NCBI RefSeq assembly: GCF_024345535.1
Contig: NZ_JAGQBH010000001.1
Span: 372,001-436,000, forward strand
DNA: 64,000 bases
Direction of reading: 5' to 3'
From: Cyanobium sp. N.Huapi 1H5
Lineage (GTDB): Bacteria > Cyanobacteriota > Cyanobacteriia > PCC-6307 > Cyanobiaceae
Shown: piece after piece, positions 28,138-36,728 of the stretch
Numbering within the stretch: position 1 is the stretch's first letter
Layout: each line of letters begins with the position of its first letter
Notes under the pieces: model-generated
Told to the model about the DNA's origin: nothing
The model's database searches: none
Seen by the model: the letters and a program-made list of their open reading frames with translations, nothing else
Made by a program: the position numbers and the translations under genes

Positions 28138-28884
28138 ATGTCAGAACCTCTACTCGAGCTCAATGACGTCAGCGTGAGTTTCGATGGCTTCTATGCCCTC
28201 ACCGACCTCAGCCTGAAGCTCTACAAGGGTGAGCTGAAGTCCATCATCGGCCCCAACGGTGCCGGCAAGACCACCTTCCTCGATGTCATCACAGGCAAGG
28301 TGCGTCCCACGAAGGGCTCGGTGACCTTCAAGGGGAAATCCCTGCTCGGCGTCACCGAGCAGCAGATCTCGCGCGATGGCATCGGCCGCAAGTTCCAGAC
28401 CCCGCGGGTGTTCGAGAATCTCACCGTGCTGCGGAACCTCGAGCTCTCCGCCTCACCGGTCAAGAATGCCTTCAGCCTGCTGGGTTCCGGCCTGCCCCAG
28501 TCCTCCAAGGACGAGGTGCATCGGATCATGAACTATGTGGGCCTGGCGCCGTTCGCCACGGTCAAGGCGGGCTCCCTCTCCCACGGCCAGAAGCAATGGC
28601 TGGCCATTGCCTCCCTGGTGGCCCAGGCCCCTGAGGTGCTGCTGCTGGACGAACCCGTCGCCGGCCTCACTGACGAGGAAACCCTGCGCACGGCCGAACT
28701 GATCAAGTCCCTCGCCGGTGACCACACCGTGGTGGTGATCGAGCACGACATGGAGTTCATCCGCGACCTGGGCTTCGATGTCACCGTGCTGCACCAGGGA
28801 CAGGTGCTGACCGAGGGTCCGCTGGAGAAGGTCAAGGCCGACCCGCGGGTGATCGAGGTCTACCTGGGGCCGCCCGAACAGTAA
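28138..28884 (+). CDS. urtD: Urea ABC transporter, ATP-binding protein UrtD
   Basis: 248 residues. Walker A GPNGAGKTT near residue 38, signature SLSHGQKQWLAIA near 148, Walker B LLLLDEPVAGL near 172 and H-loop VVVIEHDMEFIRDL near 205. LivG-type ATPase. The signature has SHGQ in place of SGGQ, which is normal in UrtD. It follows urtC after 70 bases. Confidence 0.96.
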   Translation: MSEPLLELNDVSVSFDGFYALTDLSLKLYKGELKSIIGPNGAGKTTFLDVITGKVRPTKGSVTFKGKSLLGVTEQQISRDGIGRKFQTPRVFENLTVLRNLELSASPVKNAFSLLGSGLPQSSKDEVHRIMNYVGLAPFATVKAGSLSHGQKQWLAIASLVAQAPEVLLLDEPVAGLTDEETLRTAELIKSLAGDHTVVVIEHDMEFIRDLGFDVTVLHQGQVLTEGPLEKVKADPRVIEVYLGPPEQ

Positions 28885-28915
28885 TCGCTTCCCGACCATC
28901 ACCCACCGCGAGCCC

Positions 28916-29641
28916 ATGTCCACCACCAGCGCCCAGCCCCTGCTTCAGGTCTCCGACCTCAATGTGTATTACGGGGAGAGTCACATTCTCCGCAACGTGG
29001 ATCTGACCATCCACGAAGGCAAGATGGTCTGCCTGATCGGCCGCAACGGCGTCGGCAAGACCACCTTCCTCAAGACCGTGATCGGCCTGCTGCAGCAGCG
29101 ATCCGGGACGATCGCCTACCAGGACGGCCAGCTCACCAACCAGCCCCCCTACAAGCGGGCCCGCGCCGGCATCGGTTACGTGTCCCAGGGCCGGGACATC
29201 ATTCCCCAGGTGACGGTCAAGGAGAATCTGCTGCTGGGCATGGAGGCCCTTCCCGGCGGCCTGGAAAAGAACCGCCACATCGATCCGCTGATCTTCGATC
29301 TTTTCCCGATCCTGGAGAAGTTTCTCAAGCGCAAAGGCGGCGACCTCAGTGGCGGCCAGCAGCAGCAGCTCGCCATCGCCCGGGCCCTGCTCGGCAAGCC
29401 CAAGCTGCTGCTCCTCGATGAACCCACCGAAGGCATCCAGCCCTCCATCATCCTCGACATCGAACATGCGGTGCAGCGAATCATGAAGGAGACCGGCATC
29501 AGCGTGCTGCTGGTGGAGCAGCACCTGCACTTCGTGCGCCAGTCCGACTTCTACTACGCCATGCAGCGGGGCGGCATCGTCTCCAGCGGCCAGACCGACC
29601 AGCTCTCCGATGACGTGATCAAGGAATTCCTCACCGTCTGA
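28916..29641 (+). CDS. urtE: Urea ABC transporter, ATP-binding protein UrtE
   Basis: 241 residues. Begins with LQVSDLNVYYGESHILRNVDL, Walker A GRNGVGKTT near 42, signature LSGGQQQQLAIARALLG near 143, Walker B LLLLDEPTEGIQPSII near 163, and H-loop LLVEQHLHFVRQSD near 199. LivF-type ATPase, last gene of the operon, followed by a strong terminator. It starts 31 bases after the urtD stop. Confidence 0.97.
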   Translation: MSTTSAQPLLQVSDLNVYYGESHILRNVDLTIHEGKMVCLIGRNGVGKTTFLKTVIGLLQQRSGTIAYQDGQLTNQPPYKRARAGIGYVSQGRDIIPQVTVKENLLLGMEALPGGLEKNRHIDPLIFDLFPILEKFLKRKGGDLSGGQQQQLAIARALLGKPKLLLLDEPTEGIQPSIILDIEHAVQRIMKETGISVLLVEQHLHFVRQSDFYYAMQRGGIVSSGQTDQLSDDVIKEFLTV

Positions 29642-29659
29642 GGGAAGCGGCGCATCAGC

Positions 29660-29705
29660 AAGTCCCGGGCCGATGCCACCAGCGGTGGCGCGACCCGGGA
29701 CTTTT
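29660..29705 (+). terminator. Rho-independent terminator after urtABCDE
   Basis: AAGTCCCGGG (29660-29669) pairs with CCCGGGACTT (29694-29703), enclosing an inner hairpin GCCACC/GGTGGC, and is followed by a TTTT run. It sits between the convergent urtE and FmdB-type genes and may serve both directions, though the T-run favours the plus strand. Confidence 0.85.
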
Positions 29706-29735
29706 GCTTGGGAGGACTTTGGCTTCGTCTTGCGT

Positions 29736-30008
29736 TCAGCAGCCGCGATTGAGCATCCAGGGGCGGGTGCCGCTCTCCTTGAGTCGCTGCTTGCCGGTGA
29801 CTTCCTTGGTTTCCTTGCGAACCAGGCGCGGCTCGGATTGCTCCTGCTTCAGGCGAAACGAACCGCTGAGTGACATGACCGGCGTGAAGACACGGACGCC
29901 TTCGGCGGTGCAGGTGGGGCAGTTGGTTTCCGTGTGGCGCTCATCGATGCTGCGCCAGACCTCATAGTTCTCGCAGCCATTGCTGCAGCTGTATTCGTAG
30001 ACAGGCAT
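29736..30008 (-). CDS. FmdB family zinc-ribbon protein
   Basis: 90 residues from the ATG at 30008 (MPVYEYSCSNGCENYEVWRSIDE). Two Cys pairs, C8-x3-C12 and C30-x2-C33, form the zinc ribbon of the FmdB/putative regulatory family. The C-terminal half is basic and probably disordered (FRLKQEQSEPRLVRKETKEV). It lies 91 bases downstream of the formamidase gene on the same strand; in methylotrophs FmdB is linked to control of the amidase operon, so a regulatory or assembly role for the neighbouring enzyme is likely but unproven. Confidence 0.88.
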   Translation of the reverse strand: MPVYEYSCSNGCENYEVWRSIDERHTETNCPTCTAEGVRVFTPVMSLSGSFRLKQEQSEPRLVRKETKEVTGKQRLKESGTRPWMLNRGC

Positions 30009-30099
30009 CGCAGGACGGGGGAAACGATGGGACAGGGGGAAGAAGCGGCAGGCAAGACAAAGGGGCCTGGAGTCCAGGCCCCTCCCTCCAGCCGGCCGA

Positions 30100-31305
30100 T
30101 CAGCAGGGGAGGATGTCCTTGTCGAAGATCCCGGTGGGGATGGCCAGGGTGCAGCAGGCGTTGGGAATGTCGACGATGCCGCTGATCCTGCCCTCCACCG
30201 GCGCACAGCTCAGCAGCAGGTAGGCCTGCTCGCCGGTGTAGCCGAACTTCTTGAGGTACTCGATGGCGTTGAGGCAGGCGCGCCGGTAGGCGATGTGGAC
30301 GTCCATGTAGTACTGCTTGCCCTCGAATTCATCCACGGAGATGCCTTCGAACACAAGGTAGTCGGTGTAGTGGGGCTCCACCGGGCTGGTCTTGAACATG
30401 GGGTTGACCATCCCATACTTCGCCATGCCGCCCTTGATGATCTCGACGTGGAGGTCGAGATAGCCGGACATCTCGATGGCGCCACAGAAGGAGATCTCAC
30501 CATCCCCCTGGGAGAAGTGGATGTCGCCCATCGAGAGCTTGGCCCCTTCGACATAGACCGGGAAGTAGATCCGGGTGCCCTTGGTGAGGTTCTTGATGTC
30601 GCAGTTACCGCCGTGCTCCCGGGGGGGCACCGTGCGGGCCGCTTCGTTGGCCACCCGCTCGAACTCGCTGCCGGGGAGGGTGCCGAGGATGGCGCTGTTG
30701 GGATTGGGCAGGGCCGCCAGCACCGGCTCGCTGCCGGAGAGGCCGGCGCCGTAGGTGCGGCGGTCGGGGGCGGTCTTCACCAGTTCCGTCTCACGACGGT
30801 TCCACTCGTTGAGCAGTTCGTGGGAGGGGGCGCAGCCGATCAGGCCCGGGTGGGTGATGCCGGCGAAACGAACGCCGGGAATGTGGCGGGAGGAGGTGTA
30901 GATGCCTTCCAGATCCCAGATCGCCTTGGCGGCCTTGGGGTAGTGATCGGTGAGGAAACCGCCACCGTTTTCCTTGGCGAAGATGCCCGTGAATCCCCAC
31001 TCATCGCCCTGCAGGGCGCCGACATCAAGGATGTCCACCACCAGGATGTCACCGGGCTGGGCGCCGTTCACCCAGATCGGGCCGCTGAGAACGTGAACGA
31101 CCTCGAGATTCACATCCTCGATGTCCTTCGGGTCATCGTTGTTCTTGATCTGGCCGTCGGTCCAGTCCTTGCATTCGATCCGGAAGACGTCACCCGGATT
31201 CACCGATGCCACGGCAGGAATTTCAGGATGCCAGCGGTTGTGCCCGGGCATGTCCTGCTGATCCATCGGCTTGGTGAGGTCGACGGAGAAGAGTGTTTTG
31301 GGCAT
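30100..31305 (-). CDS. fmdA: Formamidase (acetamidase/formamidase family)
   Basis: 401 residues from the ATG at 31305 (MPKTLFSVDLTKPMDQQDMPGHNRWHPEIPAVASVNPGDVFRIE). The family features are clear: LSGPIWVNGAQPGDILVVDILDVGAL near 75-100, HPGLIGCAPSHELLNEWN near 150, REHGGNCDIKNLTKGTRIYFPVYVEGAKLSMGDIHFSQGDGEI near 225-270, and CCTLAIPTGIFDKDI at the end. It hydrolyses formamide (or short amides) to ammonia and the acid in the cytosol. Standing next to the urea transporter and urease locus, it extends the use of small organic nitrogen compounds. Confidence 0.95.
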   Translation of the reverse strand: MPKTLFSVDLTKPMDQQDMPGHNRWHPEIPAVASVNPGDVFRIECKDWTDGQIKNNDDPKDIEDVNLEVVHVLSGPIWVNGAQPGDILVVDILDVGALQGDEWGFTGIFAKENGGGFLTDHYPKAAKAIWDLEGIYTSSRHIPGVRFAGITHPGLIGCAPSHELLNEWNRRETELVKTAPDRRTYGAGLSGSEPVLAALPNPNSAILGTLPGSEFERVANEAARTVPPREHGGNCDIKNLTKGTRIYFPVYVEGAKLSMGDIHFSQGDGEISFCGAIEMSGYLDLHVEIIKGGMAKYGMVNPMFKTSPVEPHYTDYLVFEGISVDEFEGKQYYMDVHIAYRRACLNAIEYLKKFGYTGEQAYLLLSCAPVEGRISGIVDIPNACCTLAIPTGIFDKDILPC

Positions 31306-31470
31306 CGAAGAACCGAGGCGCAATTTCCCATCCATCCAAAAGGATGGCCTGCGGCTCGAAAGTGTCGATTGCTACAGGAAACTGGCGGCCCATATCCGCT
31401 TCAATGAATGGAATTAGGAATCATTCTCAAGCCTGGAGCAGCGTTTCCCTGCCCTTCGGCCGTCGGGTGA

Positions 31471-31944
31471 TCAGGTGTCGTCGAAATCCCCTTTTCGGCA
31501 GAGATTGTCCTTCAACCGCGAGACCCAGACGCTGGGATCCAGCTTGCCGATCTGTTCGGTGCGGCCATCAAAATGAAACAGGAACTGCCAGCGATCCTTG
31601 ACGGGAAATGTTCTCTTGGCGTTGAGATCACTGATTGGATCACCGAAGATATTGTCATAGGTTTGCCAGCCCGGCTCCCCCTTCACACTGCAGATCGCCG
31701 TTGTTTCGTACATCTGACCCTTGGCATCGGCGCCGCCTGAGGTGACCTTCACGACACCCTTGTGCAGCCCATTGGCGATGCCCGGCTTGAACGCCCGCAC
31801 CAGCTCCACCCGGCTGCCATCCACCTCCACCAGCAGGTCACCCGGTTTGGCGTCCTGAACGGCCACCTCCTTCGGGGCGGAGCCGCAACCGGCCAGGGCA
31901 AGACCCACACAGGCCAGCAGTCCTGCCAGGTGCTTCCGGGACAC
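31471..31944 (-). CDS. Small lipoprotein of unknown function
   Basis: 157 residues from the GTG at 31944, which gives a short lipoprotein signal (SRKHLAGLLACVGLALAGC). The mature part has no recognised domain. It contains two internal Cys (TAICSV and DNLCRKGDFDD), an aromatic-rich middle (WQTYDNIFGD; RWQFLFHFDG) and looks like a compact beta domain. It is the last gene after pabC on the minus strand, 50 bases downstream, and may be part of that transcript. Confidence 0.75.
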   Translation of the reverse strand: MSRKHLAGLLACVGLALAGCGSAPKEVAVQDAKPGDLLVEVDGSRVELVRAFKPGIANGLHKGVVKVTSGGADAKGQMYETTAICSVKGEPGWQTYDNIFGDPISDLNAKRTFPVKDRWQFLFHFDGRTEQIGKLDPSVWVSRLKDNLCRKGDFDDT

Positions 31945-31994
31945 CAGGCCCCCCACAGCGTCGGACAACGTGATCGATCGACTCTGGGGCCAAC

Positions 31995-32867
31995 CTATGA
32001 CGACGCCAGCAGCCGCCCCCAGAGGTCCGCGGCCCCCTCGGGCACGGGCAGCTCGGTGGCGCCGCAGCGCCGGATCGGGCGGCAGCCGAGGCTGTTGATC
32101 AGCAGGGCCGCCTCGCACCCCAGCAGGTCGGCCACGGACAGCCGCTCCTCCCGCACCAGTCCCAGGGCCAGGCCGCGGCCCCGCATCACCCCCGGCAGAC
32201 AGCCGCTCTCCAGGGGCGGCGTGATCCAGTCGCCCCGCCGCCGCAGCAGCAGGTTGGCGCTGGTGCCGCAGCAGAGGTCGCCGCCGCTGCCGAGCAGCAG
32301 GGCGTCATCGGCCCCGGCGGCCCGGGCCTCCCGCAGGGCCTGGATGGCGCCGCCGTAGGCGAAGGTCTTGCAACGGCTGACCAGGCTGGCTGCATGGCGA
32401 CGCTCCAACGCGCTGACGATCACCGCCACCGGAGTGGAGACCGGCGTCCATGGGCTCAGCTGCAACCAGAAGCGGGGGCGGCCCTGGGGTTCGTCCGGCG
32501 CCGGCAGCGCCAGGCCACGGCCGGCGCCGCTGCCCCGGCTCCAGTTGAGCCGCAGGGCCCCGCTGCCGGAGAGGCCACTGCGGGCCACGGCCTCGGCCAG
32601 CAGCGGCCGCACCCGATCGGCGCCGGGGGGTGGCGCCATGCCCAGGCTGGCGGCCGAGACGCGCCAGCGCTCCAGGTGCTCCGCCAGCAGCCGGGGCTCC
32701 CCTCCCTCGACCAGCACCGTCTCGAACAGGCCGTCGGCCAGCAGCAGGCCCCGGTCATTGAGGGGCAGGCAGAGCCGGTCGGGATCGCCCCAGGTTCCCT
32801 CCGGGGACGGCCCGTCGATCCAGGCGATGGCCGTGCCGGCCGGATGGCTGCCGCCCTCCCCGCTCAT
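31995..32867 (-). CDS. pabC: Aminodeoxychorismate lyase-like PLP enzyme (fold type IV)
   Basis: 290 residues. Fold-type IV aminotransferase/lyase: PLNDRGLLLADGLFETVLVEGGEPRLLAEHLERW near 35-68, an Arg-Cys-Lys-Thr motif for the PLP lysine (SRCKTFAYGGAIQALREARAAGADDALLL near 162-190), and GTSANLLLRR near 205. The residue that is usually Glu just before the PLP-ring loop reads Cys here (GDLCCGTSAN). It converts aminodeoxychorismate to 4-aminobenzoate plus pyruvate for folate. Start overlaps the pabB stop by four bases, which supports PabC over a branched-chain aminotransferase. Confidence 0.9.
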   Translation of the reverse strand: MSGEGGSHPAGTAIAWIDGPSPEGTWGDPDRLCLPLNDRGLLLADGLFETVLVEGGEPRLLAEHLERWRVSAASLGMAPPPGADRVRPLLAEAVARSGLSGSGALRLNWSRGSGAGRGLALPAPDEPQGRPRFWLQLSPWTPVSTPVAVIVSALERRHAASLVSRCKTFAYGGAIQALREARAAGADDALLLGSGGDLCCGTSANLLLRRRGDWITPPLESGCLPGVMRGRGLALGLVREERLSVADLLGCEAALLINSLGCRPIRRCGATELPVPEGAADLWGRLLASS

Positions 32868-34180
32868 GCCAGGGCCTCCAGCAGCGGTTCGATCTTCCAG
32901 CCCATCTCCCGGGCCTCCCCGGCCGGGTCGGAATCGGCCACGATGCCTCCGCCGGCATGGAGGCGCAGGCGCCGGCCCTTCTGCAGCAGGGTGCGGATGA
33001 GGATGCTGCTGTCGAAGCTGCCGTCGGCGCCCAGGTGGAAGAGGGAGCCGCAGTAGGGCCCCCGCGGCACCGGCTCCAGCTGGTTGAGGCGCCGGCAGGC
33101 CCGCACCTTGGGGGCGCCGGTGATGGAGCCCCCCGGCCAGCAGGCCCGCAGCAGGTCCACCAGGCCGCGGCCGTCGGCGAGCCGCCCCATCACCACCGAG
33201 GTGAGGTGGTGCACATGGGCGTAGCTCTCCAGCCCCAGCAGCTGGGGCACATGCACCGACCCCGGCACGCAGACCCGGCCCAGGTCGTTGCGCAGCAGGT
33301 CGACGATCATCACGTTCTCGGCCCGGTCCTTGGGGTCGCAGATCAGCTCGGCGGCGCTGGCGGCATCGGCGTCGGGGTCGGCCCGGCGGGGCCGGGTGCC
33401 CTTGATCGGCCGCGTCTCCACCTGGCCGTCGGGGTGCAGGCGCAGGAAGCGCTCCGGCGAGGCCGAGATCACCGCCTCGCCGCCGGCAACCGCCAGGCCG
33501 GCGAAGGGGGCCGGACCGTGGCTCACCAGGCGGCCGTACAGCGCCAGCGGGTCGGGCGGCTCGGGCCGCAGGCTCTCGCAGCAGGCGGTGAGGTTGGCCT
33601 GGAACAGATCACCGGCGGCGATCCACTCCCGCAGGATCCCCACCTGGGCGGCATAGGTGTCCGGGGGGGTGTGCCAGTGCCAGTCGTCCCGGGCGATGCC
33701 GGGCCCATCGGCCGGGCGCTCTCCGGCCCCGGCCACCACCGCCCCGGTGGCGGGATCCTGCAGCAGCCGCACCATGGCCGCGAACCGGGCCGGGTCCTGG
33801 CCCTCCAGCCACAGCCGCCCCTCCCCCCGGTCGAAATGGATCAGGGGGTCGTGGCGGGCCGCCCACAGGCTGGCCATGTCGGAGGCCTGCCAGTGCTCGG
33901 CCGGCTCCACCCAGGCCCCGGCCTCGTAGCCGAGCCAGCCCAGCCACGGTCCCCCCTGGCGCTCCAGGTCCGCCAGGACGTCGAAGGGGTCGGCCGCCCC
34001 CGGGTCGCCCGGCAGCCCCCGGCAGGACACGGTGGCCACCGGATCCACCCCGAGCACGCCGCGGCAGCCGAGGGGGCTGCCGTCGCCGTCGAGCAGCACC
34101 AGCCCGTCCCGGCCGAAGCGTTCCGCCAGGACCCGGGCCAGGGCCCGGGGCTCCAGCCAGGGAAGCGGGTCACTCCTCAA
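32864..34180 (-). CDS. pabB: Aminodeoxychorismate synthase component I (PabB)
   Basis: 438 residues of the chorismate-binding family. The signature PIKGTRPRR near 262 carries the active-site Lys that distinguishes PabB from anthranilate synthase TrpE (Ala in that place). Further motifs: [17 protein letters not shown] near 292-308, [19 protein letters not shown] near 352-370, and [21 protein letters not shown] at the C-terminus. It uses ammonia from a glutaminase partner (PabA), which is not in this window. Coupled by four-base overlaps both to queC upstream and pabC downstream. Confidence 0.93.
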   Translation of the reverse strand: MRSDPLPWLEPRALARVLAERFGRDGLVLLDGDGSPLGCRGVLGVDPVATVSCRGLPGDPGAADPFDVLADLERQGGPWLGWLGYEAGAWVEPAEHWQASDMASLWAARHDPLIHFDRGEGRLWLEGQDPARFAAMVRLLQDPATGAVVAGAGERPADGPGIARDDWHWHTPPDTYAAQVGILREWIAAGDLFQANLTACCESLRPEPPDPLALYGRLVSHGPAPFAGLAVAGGEAVISASPERFLRLHPDGQVETRPIKGTRPRRADPDADAASAAELICDPKDRAENVMIVDLLRNDLGRVCVPGSVHVPQLLGLESYAHVHHLTSVVMGRLADGRGLVDLLRACWPGGSITGAPKVRACRRLNQLEPVPRGPYCGSLFHLGADGSFDSSILIRTLLQKGRRLRLHAGGGIVADSDPAGEAREMGWKIEPLLEALA

Positions 34181-34926
34181 AAGTCTGCTCCGCCGCGGAG
34201 GGCGGCTCCGGCACGCACGGCGGCGCTGGTCAGGTCGGGCCGGCCCGCGGCCACCAGGGCGGCATCACGGATGCGGCAGCTGTCGCAGCGGCCGCAGGGG
34301 AGAGCCTCGCCGCTGTAGCAGCTCCAGGTGGCCGCGATCGGCACCCCCAGCCGCAGGGCCTCGCGCACGATGGTGGCCTTGTCCCAGGCCACCAGGGGGG
34401 CCCAGAGGCGGGCCCCATGGCCCTCGCGCCCCGCCTTGGTGGCCAGGTCGGCCAGGCTCTGGAAGGCGGCCAGGTAGTCGGAGCGGCAGTCGGGATAGCC
34501 GGAGTAATCCACCGCGTTGACCCCGAGCACGAGGCTGGTGGCGCCGCGGGCTTCGGCCAGGCTCAGCCCCAGGGCGATGAACACCGTGTTGCGGCCGGGG
34601 ACGTAGGTGCTGGGGATCACCCCCTCGACCACGCCGCCGTCGGGGACGGGGATGGCCGGATCGGTGAGGGCCGAGCCGCCCCAGGCCGCCAGGTTGACGG
34701 CGATCACGTGGTGCTCCTCCAGCCCAAGGGCTTCCGCCACCGCGGTGGCGGCGGCCAGCTCGCGCCGGTGCCGCTGGCCATAGTCGAAGGAGAGGCCGAT
34801 CACCCGGTGGCCCGCCTCGATCGCCAGGGCTGCGGCGGTGGCCGAATCGAGGCCGCCGGAGAGCAGGGCGATGGCGAGCGGGCCAGGGATGGTGAGCCGG
34901 GCAGCGGGGCGGCTCTCATTGTGCAA
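34177..34926 (-). CDS. queC: 7-cyano-7-deazaguanine (preQ0) synthase QueC
   Basis: 249 residues. PP-loop ATPase motif [15 protein letters not shown] near 20-34, the [14 protein letters not shown] segment near 43, [25 protein letters not shown] near 104-128, [14 protein letters not shown] near 135, and the zinc site [21 protein letters not shown] near 203-224 (four Cys). Converts 7-carboxy-7-deazaguanine to preQ0 for queuosine. The stop overlaps pabB by four bases. Its pathway partner queE lies 2.4 kb upstream on the same strand, beyond three plus-strand genes. Confidence 0.97.
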   Translation of the reverse strand: MHNESRPAARLTIPGPLAIALLSGGLDSATAAALAIEAGHRVIGLSFDYGQRHRRELAAATAVAEALGLEEHHVIAVNLAAWGGSALTDPAIPVPDGGVVEGVIPSTYVPGRNTVFIALGLSLAEARGATSLVLGVNAVDYSGYPDCRSDYLAAFQSLADLATKAGREGHGARLWAPLVAWDKATIVREALRLGVPIAATWSCYSGEALPCGRCDSCRIRDAALVAAGRPDLTSAAVRAGAALRGGADF

Positions 34927-35226
34927 GCGCTCGGGGGAAGGTCGTGAAGGGACAGGAGTGCTCCATTCCCCCCTTCACTGTCCAGGCGGGCCTCGACGGG
35001 CACAGGCCGGATGGCAGCCAGACCGACCGGCGCGCCAGCGGCGCCCGGGTGCGCAAAGAAACTTCGAATCTTGTAACGAAGTGGAACTGAATGTATGGCT
35101 AACCGCTGCTAATTTTCCACTGAACGCTCAGAGCGTTTCCGAGATCTTGTCGCTCCAGCCTCATCTGTGATCCCCCAGGGATCCGTTGTCTTCCCGATCA
35201 CCGCACCAACGATCCCCAGCAACGCC
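34927..35226 (+). promoter_or_regulatory. Intergenic region with candidate promoter for the PEP-CTERM-like gene
   Basis: 300 bases between the divergent queC and PEP-CTERM-like genes, with a local AT-rich patch at 35053-35140. TTGTAA (35071-35076) and TATGGC (35094-35099), 17 bases apart, are a plausible weak -35/-10 pair for the plus strand, about 130 bases before the start codon at 35227. A short inverted repeat, CTTCG/CGAAG (35062-35066 / 35077-35081), overlaps the -35. No further gene is seen. Confidence 0.35.
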
Positions 35227-35742
35227 ATGAATCGCTCGGTTCCCGCAGGCTTCGCCATGGCCATGGCTGCGGCTGTGGCCGCCTCCGTCGCCACAGCTGC
35301 TCCTGCCTCCGCCTTCGTCGTGACCGTCGGTGGCCAGGACTATGACGTCAAGAGCGTCTTCGGCACCTTCGAAGCCAACGCCTCCCTGCTCCAGGGTCAG
35401 GTCTGGTGGGGGAACGGCGCCCTCGCTCAGCAGTTCGCGGCCGCCGTGGGCACCAACCTGGGCGGCTTCTCCAATGGCGGCTTCTCCGGCCCGTTCTTCC
35501 CGATTGAGTTCGGTCCGTTCGGCGACACCAACAACGGCTTCTCCTACCAAGCCGCTGACTTTCCAGGCCCCGGGCTACCGGAAGGAGTACGCAATTACGG
35601 CACTCCCAACGATTTCCGTTGGAACTATGCCTATGCCGAACGGGTCTCCCCCTCCTCCGTCCCCGGTCCTCTGCCGGTCCTCGGAGCGGCTGCCGCCTTT
35701 GGCTGGAGTCGTCGTCTGAGGAAGCGTCTCTCCGCCGGCTGA
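35227..35742 (+). CDS. PEP-CTERM-like exported protein
   Basis: 171 residues from the ATG at 35227; an in-frame extension to 35167 lacks a signal. Signal peptide FAMAMAAAVAASVATAAPASA, cleaved near residue 29. The mature domain (FVVTVGGQDYDVKSVFGTFEANASLLQGQVWWGNGALAQQFAAAVG) resembles short exported cyanobacterial proteins of unknown role. The C-terminus has [27 protein letters not shown], nearly the same as the tail at the start of the window: Pro-rich motif, hydrophobic helix, basic cluster. This fits export and processing by an exosortase-type enzyme. Next gene downstream is HpsJ-like, a family linked to cyanoexosortase systems. Confidence 0.85.
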   Translation: MNRSVPAGFAMAMAAAVAASVATAAPASAFVVTVGGQDYDVKSVFGTFEANASLLQGQVWWGNGALAQQFAAAVGTNLGGFSNGGFSGPFFPIEFGPFGDTNNGFSYQAADFPGPGLPEGVRNYGTPNDFRWNYAYAERVSPSSVPGPLPVLGAAAAFGWSRRLRKRLSAG

Positions 35743-35805
35743 TCCCGGCGTGGCCGGGTCAGTTGCTGACGACCCGGCCATCGCTGTCCACATGCCTCGC
35801 CTTCG

Positions 35806-36675
35806 GTGGCCCGATCGTCTCCCTCCAGCTCCGTCGATCCCGCTGCGGTCGCCGAGACCCTGGGAACGGTCGGACTGGGCCTGTTCGGCGTCTACCTCGC
35901 CGCCGTGGGCAGTGTCCTGTTCCCGCTCAGGCTTCTGGATCGGGGATGGCGGCTCACGGTGGCCGCCACGCTGGTCGACCATGCCGTCATCCCGCTGGTG
36001 GGGCTGACGCTCCTCCATCTCGTCGCCCTGGCGGGCTGGGCCAGTCCACGCCTCCTGAAGCTGCGCCGGCAGGCGACGCGACTGGCGGTCGCCGCGGCCC
36101 TGGGTTTTCTTCTGCTCATCCCCGTACAGGCGTACGGATCCTGGTCGGTCTTCAGCGGCGCCAGAAGCGAAAGCAACCGGCAACAGGAGCGCGCCGCCAT
36201 GCGATTCCAGGCCTTGCGTGAGGCCATCCAGGGCGCCACTCGGCCCGAGGATCTCCGCCGGCGACTGGAGGCGCTGCAGGGCCCTGCTCTGGACCAGGGT
36301 GATCTGCGGGGAGAACCGCTTCCACGGCTGAAGCAGCGCTTGCTGGCCAGTCTGGAACTCGCCCAGGCGCAGATGATGCGACGTCTGCAGGGGCCAGGGC
36401 ATGGACAGGAGGACGCGCTCTTCCGAAGCAGCCTTCGCCTGATCCCCAGTGCTCTGATCCTTGCGCTGGCCTTTGCCGCCTCGGCGCGACGAGGTGAACG
36501 CGAGCGTTCCTTCCTGAGTGAATGTCGGCCTGGTTCCCGTCGCCGGCATGGGCTTGCGTCCCCCTGGGGAGTCGGGCCCACCCTCCTTGGCATCGACGCT
36601 GACCATCAAGGGCCGGAGCAAGACGGCATCAGTGGGCCTGGGGTTGCGCCCCCCGGCACGCGGGAGGGGCCCTGA
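35806..36675 (+). CDS. HpsJ-like membrane protein, probably cyanoexosortase-associated
   Basis: 289 residues from a GTG start. Membrane helices at about 20-42 (TVGLGLFGVYLAAVGSVLFPL), 52-74 (VAATLVDHAVIPLVGLTLLHLVAL) and 92-112 (LAVAAALGFLLLIPVQAYG). A charged helical stretch from 120 to 200 (QQERAAMRFQALREAIQGATRPEDLRRRLEALQG) follows, then a last helix near 208-226. This layout matches HpsJ-like proteins found with cyanobacterial exosortase/PEP-CTERM genes, and it directly follows a PEP-CTERM-like gene here. The last 60 residues after RRGERERSF are Pro/Gly/Arg-rich and look like translated non-coding sequence, so a late frameshift is possible. Family call is moderate. Confidence 0.65.
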   Translation: MARSSPSSSVDPAAVAETLGTVGLGLFGVYLAAVGSVLFPLRLLDRGWRLTVAATLVDHAVIPLVGLTLLHLVALAGWASPRLLKLRRQATRLAVAAALGFLLLIPVQAYGSWSVFSGARSESNRQQERAAMRFQALREAIQGATRPEDLRRRLEALQGPALDQGDLRGEPLPRLKQRLLASLELAQAQMMRRLQGPGHGQEDALFRSSLRLIPSALILALAFAASARRGERERSFLSECRPGSRRRHGLASPWGVGPTLLGIDADHQGPEQDGISGPGVAPPGTREGP

Positions 36676-36728
36676 GCGGGCGGATGCCATCGTGAGTTCC
36701 GCGGAAGTCCTCCCCCGCCAGGTTCCCC

